A DNA stretch of 11,071 bases from JAICLV01 sp036380925. GTDB taxonomy: Bacteria > Actinomycetota > Actinomycetes > Acidothermales > Acidothermaceae. Location: positions 1-11,071 of the forward strand of contig DASVDW010000079.1 in assembly GCA_036380925.1 (NCBI GenBank), given 5' to 3'. The notes beneath the pieces are model-generated. The model saw nothing but the letters and a program-made list of their open reading frames with translations. It was not told the origin of the DNA and ran no database searches. Shown here piece after piece: positions 1-5,623 of the stretch (position 1 is the stretch's first letter; every line of letters starts with the position of its first letter). The translations under genes and the position numbers were made by a program.

Positions 1-1172
1 TGGCTGTACGAGCGTCGGTAGACGGCACCGGTCAGGACGGCCGCCGTCGTCGGAGCGCCCAGATCGAGCGTCCATGAGGCGCTCGCTGGGTCGACGGGGC
101 CGCACGGCCGGTAGACGTACGCCCCGCCTGCCCGGCCATCCCAGGCGAGCAGAAACACCGCCCGGCCGTAAGCCGCTGCGGCAAGGTCAGTCGCGGTTGC
201 GGGCGAATAGCCGTAGTCGATCCCCAGCAGATGCGCACCGGCGGCCTGGACAGCCCGGTCGTAGGTCAGCAGGTCTGCCAATGGAGGGGTGTCCCTGCCG
301 GCCGTGGCGGCGAAGCGCTCGGAGAACGGTCCGCAAATATCGCCGTATCGGGAGTAGTGCTCGCGGACGTATGCCGAAAGATGCGACGCGATCTCGAGTC
401 CGTACGCGCGCTGCCAGGCAATCCACGGATTCGCTGCGACGTTCGCGGCGACGACGAGGCCGCTCGCGCGAAGCTCAGTGCTCGCAGTGACGAGGAAGGA
501 AGTCATTGCCCTGCCGTAGGCCCGATCGGTGTATTCCGCGATCTGCCCACCAATCCCATGACCGGGATAAGTGTTCACGTCGTCTAGGTAGACGCCGTCG
601 AAACCGTCGGAACGCGCGGCGGCGATGGCGTCGGCGACCCACGTGCGCTGGTAGCTGCGATTTCCGACGTCCATCACCATGTAACGCGGGTAGTCAGCGT
701 AGGCGAGGTGTCTTCCGACGGAATTGTGCAGGAACCATTCAGGGTGTGCGCGTGCGGCGTAGCAATAGTCGACAGCGAAGGAATCGTGCGGTGTGTGCGA
801 ACGCGGTGCCGGGTCGGCCCCGCAACCGCGAGCCCGAACGGTTGCCGCCTCCAGATAGGCAAGCACCTTAGTTCTCGGATTGGCCCGCTTGATCTCGCCT
901 ATCCGGGAATACATGTACTCTTGCAATATCACGTAGTTGTACCGCCGAGTGTCACCGAGGTGATTCATCTGCCCGGTGTCGATCGACAACTCCGAGATAT
1001 TCGAGATGGTCGGCTCCGCGGCCGCCGAGGTGTGCGGCACCGCGGCGCCAAACCGGGCAGCGTCTCCAACGACGAGCAACAGGCCAATAATCACGCGAGA
1101 GCAAATGCGCGCCGCCCGCGCCAACACCCGAGAGAGGGTCTCGTCAGGTCGAGGGCGCGGATTTCGTGGCAT
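1..1172 (-). CDS. Secreted GHL15/GH114-like putative glycoside hydrolase, copy A (3' end outside window)
   Basis: The minus strand is open without a stop from the left edge to an in-frame TGA at 1197-1199. I chose ATG 1172 because GGAG lies 6 nt upstream; ATG 1184 is an alternative with no Shine-Dalgarno. The visible 390 residues begin with a basic segment and a hydrophobic stretch (VIIGLLLVVG) ending near an Ala-rich site, consistent with export. The rest aligns throughout with the product of 1952-3403, at roughly 60% identity by eye. Shared motifs include DTGQ, YVILQEYMY, HPEWFLHN, DGFDGVYLDDVNTYPGHG, EHYSRYGDICGPF and FLLAWDGR. The (F)DGVY(L/M)DD(V)N block resembles the Asp-bearing strand end of TIM-barrel glycosidases of the GH114/GHL15 type, so cleavage of an extracellular or cell-wall glycan is inferred and the substrate is unknown. 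Unlike copy B it lacks a Ser/Thr/Pro linker between signal and domain. It is divergent from copy B and ends outside the window. Confidence 0.85.
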   Translation of the reverse strand, partial: MPRNPRPRPDETLSRVLARAARICSRVIIGLLLVVGDAARFGAAVPHTSAAAEPTISNISELSIDTGQMNHLGDTRRYNYVILQEYMYSRIGEIKRANPRTKVLAYLEAATVRARGCGADPAPRSHTPHDSFAVDYCYAARAHPEWFLHNSVGRHLAYADYPRYMVMDVGNRSYQRTWVADAIAAARSDGFDGVYLDDVNTYPGHGIGGQIAEYTDRAYGRAMTSFLVTASTELRASGLVVAANVAANPWIAWQRAYGLEIASHLSAYVREHYSRYGDICGPFSERFAATAGRDTPPLADLLTYDRAVQAAGAHLLGIDYGYSPATATDLAAAAYGRAVFLLAWDGRAGGAYVYRPCGPVDPASASWTLDLGAPTTAAVLTGAVYRRSYS

Positions 1173-1406
1173 TGGCCGCTCCATACGACAGAGCGATCAT
1201 CATCGACTCCTGCGCACAGGTTATCGAGTCGCGCGCGCCGACGCCGCTACGAATCTGGAGACCCAGATCTTCGCGCGTTGGGCGCGCGCCGCAACACCAT
1301 TGATCACGTAGAAAGATCCGCAGCGATCAGCGCTGCCGGAACCACGATCAAAAACGGCTGTCGTGCGGCCGGAAGGATCTTCTCTCGCGTTTTCAAGATT
1401 GCTCAC

Positions 1407-1420
1407 CCGAAGCGCTTCGG
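1407..1420. promoter_or_regulatory. Perfect 14-bp palindrome, LacI-family-like operator
   Basis: CCGAAGCGCTTCGG is a perfect inverted repeat with a central CG. LacI/GalR-family operators in actinobacteria, often controlling glycosidase genes, commonly have this centre-CG palindromic form. It lies about 13 bp upstream of the candidate -35 at 1433. No regulator gene is visible in the window, so the assignment is an inference from form and context. Confidence 0.4.
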
Positions 1421-1432
1421 CGCGAGACGGGC

Positions 1433-1461
1433 TTGCCCCGGCGCAAGACCACCGCTACAGT
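1433..1461 (+). promoter_or_regulatory. Candidate sigma-70-type promoter for the riboswitch transcript
   Basis: TTGCCC at 1433-1438 and TACAGT at 1456-1461 are separated by 17 bp, which fits a vegetative promoter. The predicted start near 1468 would put the riboswitch aptamer about 25 nt into the transcript, a natural arrangement. The -35 match is only moderate. Confidence 0.4.
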
Positions 1462-1477
1462 ACGACCCGACCGTGTT

Positions 1478-1494
1478 GATAACAAAACGTTATC
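1478..1494. repeat. Inverted repeat GATAAC-n5-GTTATC
   Basis: GATAAC (1478-1483) and GTTATC (1489-1494) are perfect 6-bp arms around AAAAC. The repeat sits between the predicted transcription start and the aptamer, overlapping the first base of the latter. It is AT-rich compared with its surroundings. It could be an operator over the start region or a small 5' hairpin of the leader. Confidence 0.3.
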
Positions 1495-1626
1495 TTCGCG
1501 GTCACCGCCGAACCTGCGACAGCAGGGCCGGGGACCCAATTTGCATTGGGGTGAATCGGCTTCATTGCCGTAGGGCGATCTTCCTCGCCCGAACCCGTCA
1601 GCTAACCCGGTAGGCGGCCGAGGAAG
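1494..1626 (+). ncRNA. Cyclic-di-AMP riboswitch (ydaO/yuaA class)
   Basis: The stretch carries the signature segments of the ydaO/yuaA RNA in the right order: GGGGACCCAAT (1530-1540), ATTGGGGTGAATC (1545-1557), GTAGGGC (1570-1576) and CCCGAACCCGTCAGCTAACC (1588-1607), followed by GTAGGCGG. It folds as expected. CCTGC/GCAGG (1513-1517, 1522-1526), CCCAAT/ATTGGG (1535-1540, 1545-1550), CGGC/GCCG (1557-1560, 1567-1570) and GGGCGA/TCGCCC (1573-1578, 1585-1590) form perfect stems. CUUC (1494-1497) pairs with GAAG (1623-1626) to close P1. The class binds c-di-AMP and usually lowers expression; in actinobacteria it commonly precedes cell-wall hydrolase genes. The next full-length plus-strand gene is the glycosidase at 1952. 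I see no obvious intrinsic terminator just downstream, so the expression platform is unclear. Confidence 0.93.
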
Positions 1627-1639
1627 AAAGGTGCTTTGC

Positions 1640-1756
1640 ATGTCGTTCGCCACGTCGCGTTCGCCTGGCGGTCGCGAGGTCGCCTCCAAACCTGTCGACG
1701 CGCGCCGCCGATGTTGCCTTCGGTTTCCGCGAAACTTGCGCCTGTTCCGCGAATAG
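1640..1756 (+). CDS. Possible 38-residue leader ORF after the riboswitch
   Basis: ATG 1640 has AGGTG (1629-1633) 6 nt upstream and opens the first frame after the aptamer. It would encode a basic, Arg-rich 38-residue peptide starting MSFATSRSPGG and containing an RRCC pair, ending at TAG 1754-1756. It matches no family I recognise. The frame is the same as the glycosidase frame at 1952, and after the TAG it stays open to that gene. It may be a leader peptide, the decayed start of a longer gene, or chance. Confidence 0.25.
   Translation: MSFATSRSPGGREVASKPVDARRRCCLRFPRNLRLFRE
1725..1753. repeat. Direct repeat TTCCGCGAA x2
   Basis: TTCCGCGAA occurs at 1725-1733 and 1745-1753, 20 bp apart start to start (about two helical turns). 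Each copy is itself nearly palindromic. The spacing would suit two regulator dimers on one DNA face, but chance is possible in such GC-rich DNA. Confidence 0.25.
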
Positions 1757-1838
1757 CTAGTCCTTTCGGTCGATAATGCGACCTGCCGCCGGCGGTTGCG
1801 TTCCCGTAGGCCGGCAGGGCTAGCCCAACTACGCCACC

Positions 1839-1858
1839 GCGACGCATTTATGCGTCGC
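1839..1858. promoter_or_regulatory. 20-bp palindrome with 9-bp arms, candidate operator
   Basis: GCGACGCAT (1839-1847) and ATGCGTCGC (1850-1858) are perfect arms around a TT centre. The 2-nt centre makes a DNA-binding dimer site more likely than an RNA terminator, and no T-run follows. It lies about 95 bp before the glycosidase start codon. Confidence 0.4.
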
Positions 1859-1907
1859 CATGTGAATCTCGTCAACCGAGTCTCGGTCGACGACGTTCAC
1901 AAACCGG

Positions 1908-1936
1908 TTGACAATTGTCGGGGGGCGACAAATAGC
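1908..1936 (+). promoter_or_regulatory. Possible promoter proximal to the plus-strand glycosidase
   Basis: TTGACA at 1908-1913 is a perfect -35 match, but the hexamer 17 bp later (AATAGC, 1931-1936) is a poor -10. A start from here would leave almost no leader before the GGAG at 1943-1946. The palindrome GACAATTGTC (1910-1919) overlaps the -35, so it may instead be an operator. ACCGAG-T-CTCGGT (1875-1887) lies just upstream. Confidence 0.25.
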
Positions 1937-1951
1937 TCGGACGGAGCACTT

Positions 1952-3403
1952 GTGAAAGTCCGCATTCTGCTCATAGTAACGATCGCCATCACGGCGGTGT
2001 CATTAGTCGCGACTGCCGCCGCGGCCAGCCGACCTGGACACCTCCCAACCCCGAAGAAGGGTCATTGGGCAACGGTGTCGCCCTCGCCGACCTCGACAAG
2101 CACCTCGACCGCCACGCCGACCGCATCGGCTTCCAGCACACCGACCGTGTCGCCGACCCCGACCGCGTCCCAATCGCCGACGCCGACCGTGTCATCGACC
2201 CCGACCGCGTCCCAATCGCCGACTGCCTCGCCTGCGCCCGATCCGACCGCAACGCGTGGGCCGAGCATCGCCGAGTTGGCGATCGACACCGGTCAGGCGA
2301 GCTACCTCGGCGACACTCGGGGGTACCGGTACGTCATCTTGCAGGAGTACATGTACGCGCATGTGGCGGCAATCAAGGCCGCCAATCCGAACACCAAGGT
2401 CCTCGCCTATATGGAGGCGCCGGTCACCAAGGTGCAGACGTGCGGTTCCTCGCCGTCGGCGTACCTGCCGCACGACTCCTTCGGGATGTACTACTGCTAC
2501 GCCAACGCCTACCATCCCGAGTGGTTCTTGCATAACACCTCGGGGCAGCGCCTGACGTACACGGATTATCCGACTTACTCCGCCATGGACATCGGAAACC
2601 AGGCGTATCAAAACACGTGGGCGAAGAACGTGATCGCCGCTGTGAAGGCCGACGGTTTCGACGGCGTGTACATGGACGACGTGAACACCTACCCCGGCCA
2701 CGGCATCAATGGAAAGATCGCGGAGTACAGCGATCAAGCGTATGGCCAGGCGATGGCCGGCTTCGTACGGGCGGTGGCTCCTCAAATCCGAGCGAGCGGC
2801 CTGCTGGCCGCAGCCAACGTGGCGGCCAATCCCTGGACGACGTGGCAGCGCTCGTACGGTCTGGACATCGCCGGCCAGCTGAACATCTACAACAGAGAGC
2901 ACTACTCCCGGTACGGCGATATTTGCGGGCCGTTCTCCAACCGCTTCAACACAACAGCGAATAGCGGCACCCCGCCACTGGTGGAACTGCTGAACTACGA
3001 CCAGGCAGTCCAGTCGACCGGCGCCCACCTGACGGGAATCGACTACGGTTACACGCCGCCGACGTCCAGCGACCTCGCCACCATGAGCTACGGCCGGGCC
3101 GCGTTCCTCCTCGCATGGGACGGCAGGGACGGTGGCGCGTACATCTACCGCCCCTGCGGGAAGGTCGACCCGGCCAACCCCCTATGGATGATCGACGTGG
3201 GCGCTCCGACCACCGCGGCGGTCCTTTCGGGCCCGGTGTTCTCTCGGACGTTCACCAAGGGTCTCGTCTACCTCAACCCGTCGCCGGACACCGCCGTGAC
3301 GGTCTCGGTTCCGGCGGGGTACGTGGATGCCAACGGCGCGTCGGTTTCGGGCACGAAAACGCTGGCGCCCGCCACGGCTTTGGTGCTGCGAAGTGGGAGC
3401 TAG
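1952..3403 (+). CDS. Secreted GHL15/GH114-like putative glycoside hydrolase with Ser/Thr/Pro linker, copy B
   Basis: This gene encodes 483 residues. I chose GTG 1952 because GGAG (1943-1946) lies 5 nt upstream and it gives a clean signal peptide (MKVRILLIVTIAITAVSLVA, Ala-rich cleavage site near residue 25). The frame is open further upstream to a TTG at 1796, but that would bury the signal. Residues 40-105 are a Ser/Thr/Pro/Ala linker typical of exported actinobacterial enzymes. From about 105 the domain matches copy A. Candidate catalytic Asp residues lie in DGFDGVYMDDVN (234-245), with further conserved EHYSRYGDICGPF (316-328) and GIDYGY (362-367). The C-terminal 50 residues look like a small beta domain (KGLVYLNPSP to LAPATALVL). 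A TIM-barrel glycosidase acting outside the cell is inferred; the substrate is unknown. The upstream c-di-AMP riboswitch suggests a wall-related role. Its stop is 9 bp from that of the convergent PAP2 gene, with no visible terminator hairpin. Confidence 0.9.
   Translation: MKVRILLIVTIAITAVSLVATAAAASRPGHLPTPKKGHWATVSPSPTSTSTSTATPTASASSTPTVSPTPTASQSPTPTVSSTPTASQSPTASPAPDPTATRGPSIAELAIDTGQASYLGDTRGYRYVILQEYMYAHVAAIKAANPNTKVLAYMEAPVTKVQTCGSSPSAYLPHDSFGMYYCYANAYHPEWFLHNTSGQRLTYTDYPTYSAMDIGNQAYQNTWAKNVIAAVKADGFDGVYMDDVNTYPGHGINGKIAEYSDQAYGQAMAGFVRAVAPQIRASGLLAAANVAANPWTTWQRSYGLDIAGQLNIYNREHYSRYGDICGPFSNRFNTTANSGTPPLVELLNYDQAVQSTGAHLTGIDYGYTPPTSSDLATMSYGRAAFLLAWDGRDGGAYIYRPCGKVDPANPLWMIDVGAPTTAAVLSGPVFSRTFTKGLVYLNPSPDTAVTVSVPAGYVDANGASVSGTKTLAPATALVLRSGS
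2141..2224 (+). repeat. Two tandem 42-bp units in the Ser/Thr/Pro linker
   Basis: Units 2141-2182 and 2183-2224 begin with CCGACCGTGT and differ at only two positions that I can see. Each encodes a 14-residue TPTVSPTPTASQSP-like repeat of the linker. Near-identity at the DNA level indicates recent duplication, and the linker length probably varies between strains. Confidence 0.8.
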
Positions 3404-3412
3404 CACAGTGGG

Positions 3413-4084
3413 CTATCGCGCTCGGGATTGCACCCAGCTGAGCCGCTGGTGGCCGGAGACCGCCCACCGGAGCGGGCCGCGCTCGAGCGCGCGCAACAGC
3501 CGCAGCAGCACTGGGCGCGCGAGCAGCCAGCCGACCAACACGACGGCGACGCCGAGCGCCAAGCCGGCGAGCACGTCCTGCGGGAAGTGCACGCCGACGT
3601 AGACCCTGGCGAACGCGATCAACACCGCGGCCGCGGCCGTGACCCATCCCAGGACCTTCCGGACGAAGAACAGCCCGGCCGCGACCGCTCCGGCCATCAC
3701 GGAGTGATCCGAGGTGAAGCCAGGGTCGTTGGCGTGATGCACCAGGAGCAACACGTTCGACATGGAGGCAAATGGACGCGGCTCATCGACCGCGTGGACG
3801 ATCAGCTGGTTCAGCGCGATCGCGATCCCCATGCCCGCCGCCGCCCATAGCGCCGCGGCGACCGCCGGGAGGTCGGAGCGCGACCGTGCCCACAGGAAGC
3901 CCACAACGATCAGCAGCCCGAACAGCACCACGCCGTAGGTGGCGTAGTTCGACATGACGCCGTGCAGCCAGGAGGTGTCTTTCGCGAAGTCGTTGACGTC
4001 GCGAAACCCGCTTCGGCCGAGCGGCCCCCCTGGGACGCCGCCGCTTGGTGTGCTCGTAGAGGCTGCAAAGGCCGCGACGCTCAT
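3413..4084 (-). CDS. Membrane PAP2-family phosphatase, undecaprenyl-diphosphatase (BcrC)-like
   Basis: The product is a 223-residue protein with several hydrophobic segments (about 48-66, 72-97, 130-160, 171-190). The type-2 phosphatidic acid phosphatase signature is present: motif 1 EPRP (101-104), motif 2 SDHS (125-128, with the catalytic His) and motif 3 R160-x5-H166-xxx-D170 within RVYVGVHFPQD. The SDHS form rather than PSGH is typical of bacterial lipid-carrier pyrophosphatases such as BcrC. Family members dephosphorylate undecaprenyl diphosphate at the membrane to recycle the peptidoglycan carrier, though other lipid phosphates are possible. The Lys expected seven residues before the motif 1 Arg is not obvious here. 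The start has no clear Shine-Dalgarno. It follows the phosphoesterase gene by 26 nt, and a small inverted repeat (AGGTTA/TAACCT, 4092-4109) lies in that gap. It is probably co-transcribed with that gene. Confidence 0.88.
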   Translation of the reverse strand: MSVAAFAASTSTPSGGVPGGPLGRSGFRDVNDFAKDTSWLHGVMSNYATYGVVLFGLLIVVGFLWARSRSDLPAVAAALWAAAGMGIAIALNQLIVHAVDEPRPFASMSNVLLLVHHANDPGFTSDHSVMAGAVAAGLFFVRKVLGWVTAAAAVLIAFARVYVGVHFPQDVLAGLALGVAVVLVGWLLARPVLLRLLRALERGPLRWAVSGHQRLSWVQSRAR

Positions 4085-4091
4085 GGCGTCG

Positions 4092-4109
4092 AGGTTACCC
4101 GGCTAACCT
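4092..4109 (-). repeat. Small hairpin between phosphoesterase and PAP2 genes
   Basis: AGGTTA and TAACCT are 6-bp arms around a 6-nt loop, directly after the phosphoesterase stop. The minus-strand AAAGG next to it is the only Shine-Dalgarno-like tract before the PAP2 start, so the hairpin could tune PAP2 translation. It is too weak to be a terminator. Confidence 0.3.
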
Positions 4110-4110
4110 T

Positions 4111-5217
4111 TCAGTCGCCTGACAGCAGCCCGTTCATGGTGGACACCTGCCGGTGGTCGCTGGTGAAGCCGAGCTCAGGCAACCCCCACGCGTCTTCAAG
4201 CGTGCGTAGCAACGAGTAGTGGTTGTAGGGCGTGTCGTCGACGACGTGTCGAGGATGTCCTCCGTTGACGACGATCGCCGGGACCAGCCCGCCGCCGTAC
4301 ACGCCGCCTGGCCACGCCGCGCTGATGTCGGGGTCGCCCGCGGGCAGCACGGGGGAGTCGCAGCAGCCGGCCGGTGAGTCCCAACCGCCGGTCGTCGCAT
4401 TGCCCGTGTAGTCGCCTTCGTCGGCGACGACGAAGATTGCCGAGTGCGGCGTCCACGCCCGGCTGTGCGTGATGGTCGCGACCGCGCTCTTCACAAACGC
4501 GTCGGCCTTCTGCTTGAGCGCCGCGTCGTTCGCGTCGTCGTTCGTCGAGCCGTACGGGCACGGAGTCTCAGGATGGCCGGCCACCGCCGTGTAGACGCCG
4601 CCGTGCATGTCGTTGCACTGGTCCGGTGCGATGAACACGAACTGCGGCGCGCGCTGGCTGTTCAAGTCGCTGGCCAGGTCGGTGTACGGCTTCACATTTT
4701 GCAGGCGGGCCGCGTTGTCGCGGACGTCGGTGAACAACACGAACGGATTGTGTTTTGACGCGTACAAAGGATTGCTGTCCGAGGGCCACGAGTCCCCGAG
4801 ATATCCGACCGACGGCATCGCCTCAAGGTAGGCGCCCCAGGTCTTGCCTGCTGCTTCGAGCGTGTCGACGAGGTTCGTGTGGTCGAACCGGTTCGCCGGG
4901 CTGTCGGTGTTGGTGTCCCAGTTGGAGCCGCTGATCAGCGCGACATAGTTGGGCTCGCTTGGGTGCGTCACTCCGTAGTAGTTCGTGGCGTTGCCGTATG
5001 TCGCCGCGAGCGACGTGATGTACGGCGCGTTCGGGTCGCCGATCACGCCGTGCTCGGAGTGGTTCTCAAGCATGATGACGAACGCGTGGTCGAGCTTGAC
5101 GTGTCCGTTGTCTCGCCAGTGTCCGTCAGCGAACGCGACGCCGCTGGTGCCGGCGAGCGACGCGCCGGTCAGCACCGCGACGACACCCGCCGCATAACGC
5201 TTCGTGTTGCGAACCAT
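4111..5217 (-). CDS. Exported phosphoesterase / acid phosphatase (phospholipase C-like family)
   Basis: ATG 5217 has AGGAGG 4 nt upstream and gives 368 residues with a good signal peptide: basic start MVRNTKR, hydrophobic 8-27, and AFA before Asp31. The mature part has the phosphoesterase family pattern (PF04185 type: phospholipases C and acid phosphatases of the AcpA kind). It begins with DHAFVIMLENHSEHGV (43-58), whose Glu-Asn-His is the hallmark metal and nucleophile region. THPSEPNYVALISG (84-97), FIAPDQCNDMHG (195-206), FVVADEGDYTGN (262-273) and YNHYSLLRTLEDAWGLPELG (331-350) follow, as expected for the distal metal ligands. It probably removes phosphate from extracellular phosphomonoesters or cleaves phosphodiesters; the exact substrate cannot be read from sequence. 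The gene starts 16 nt after the upstream small acidic gene and is followed 26 nt later by PAP2, so the three look like one operon. Confidence 0.9.
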   Translation of the reverse strand: MVRNTKRYAAGVVAVLTGASLAGTSGVAFADGHWRDNGHVKLDHAFVIMLENHSEHGVIGDPNAPYITSLAATYGNATNYYGVTHPSEPNYVALISGSNWDTNTDSPANRFDHTNLVDTLEAAGKTWGAYLEAMPSVGYLGDSWPSDSNPLYASKHNPFVLFTDVRDNAARLQNVKPYTDLASDLNSQRAPQFVFIAPDQCNDMHGGVYTAVAGHPETPCPYGSTNDDANDAALKQKADAFVKSAVATITHSRAWTPHSAIFVVADEGDYTGNATTGGWDSPAGCCDSPVLPAGDPDISAAWPGGVYGGGLVPAIVVNGGHPRHVVDDTPYNHYSLLRTLEDAWGLPELGFTSDHRQVSTMNGLLSGD

Positions 5218-5233
5218 CACGCCTCCTGGCAGC

Positions 5234-5557
5234 TCAGCCGCGATTGTGTCGCGTCGGCGGCATCTGGTCGCGGCCGTCTTCAACGACCGCGTCTCCCTCT
5301 TTCACAGCGCGTCGTGCCTCAGCCAATTCCTCTTGGTACTCGGGCGTGTCGGTGACGTCGGACGGCACCGCGTCCGGATCGCCGAGCTCGAACGCCGACG
5401 TGCCAGCGAGCTCGTCGTCCGGGCCCTTTCCCGGTCGATCTGGCTCAGGCGCGTCGACAGGATTTTCCACGCCATGCGAGGCGGCGTCTAGATCAACCTG
5501 CGGCGCGTGCTCCGGCCGGCTACCCGCCAGCGTCTCGCGTTCTTCCTCGCGGCCCAT
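5234..5557 (-). CDS. Small acidic hydrophilic protein of unknown function
   Basis: The product has 107 residues, very hydrophilic and rich in Asp, Glu, Pro and Arg, with no Cys, no membrane segment and no signal peptide. The N-terminal half looks disordered (EPDRPGKGPDDELAG), while residues about 68-92 (DTPEYQEELAEARRAVKEGD) could form a short helix. ATG 5557 has GGGAGG 5 nt upstream, which supports a real gene. Its TGA lies 16 nt before the phosphoesterase start, with that gene's AGGAGG in the gap, so co-transcription is likely. I do not recognise the family and assign no function. Confidence 0.7.
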   Translation of the reverse strand: MGREEERETLAGSRPEHAPQVDLDAASHGVENPVDAPEPDRPGKGPDDELAGTSAFELGDPDAVPSDVTDTPEYQEELAEARRAVKEGDAVVEDGRDQMPPTRHNRG

Positions 5558-5623
5558 CGCGACCTCCCGGGTCTCGGCGACGTCAGGCCGTCTCCCCGCG
5601 ATCCCCCGCGCGCAAACGCGGCG

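Larger units (their letters stand above)
1173..1951. promoter_or_regulatory. Long divergent control region between the two glycosidase paralogues
   Basis: This 779-bp stretch separates divergent copies A and B. It has no convincing protein gene. On the plus strand it contains a candidate promoter (about 1433-1461), a c-di-AMP riboswitch (1494-1626), a possible 38-codon ORF and several palindromes, listed separately. On the minus side, toward copy A, the only structure I see is GGCGCGCGCC (1281-1290) flanked by GTTG and CAAC arms at 1277-1295, with one unpaired base. I could not identify a convincing -35/-10 pair for copy A. Confidence 0.7.

Noticed and set aside
708..1613. Plus-strand open frame of about 300 codons over the copy A start and spacer
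   Set aside because: It runs antisense to copy A and through the riboswitch. The product is low-complexity Arg/Ala with no motif or good ribosome site.
1796..1951. Upstream extension of the copy B glycosidase to TTG 1796
   Set aside because: It would place 52 residues before a clean signal peptide, and GGAG at 5 nt favours GTG 1952.
2090..2240. CRISPR-like or minisatellite array
   Set aside because: The repeat is in frame in a Ser/Thr/Pro linker, has only two clear units and no spacers.
2192..3028. Long minus-strand open frame (278 codons) across the copy B glycosidase
   Set aside because: It is the antisense of a gene with a signal peptide, linker and paralogue. Its translation is Arg/Val/Gly-rich with no family motif.
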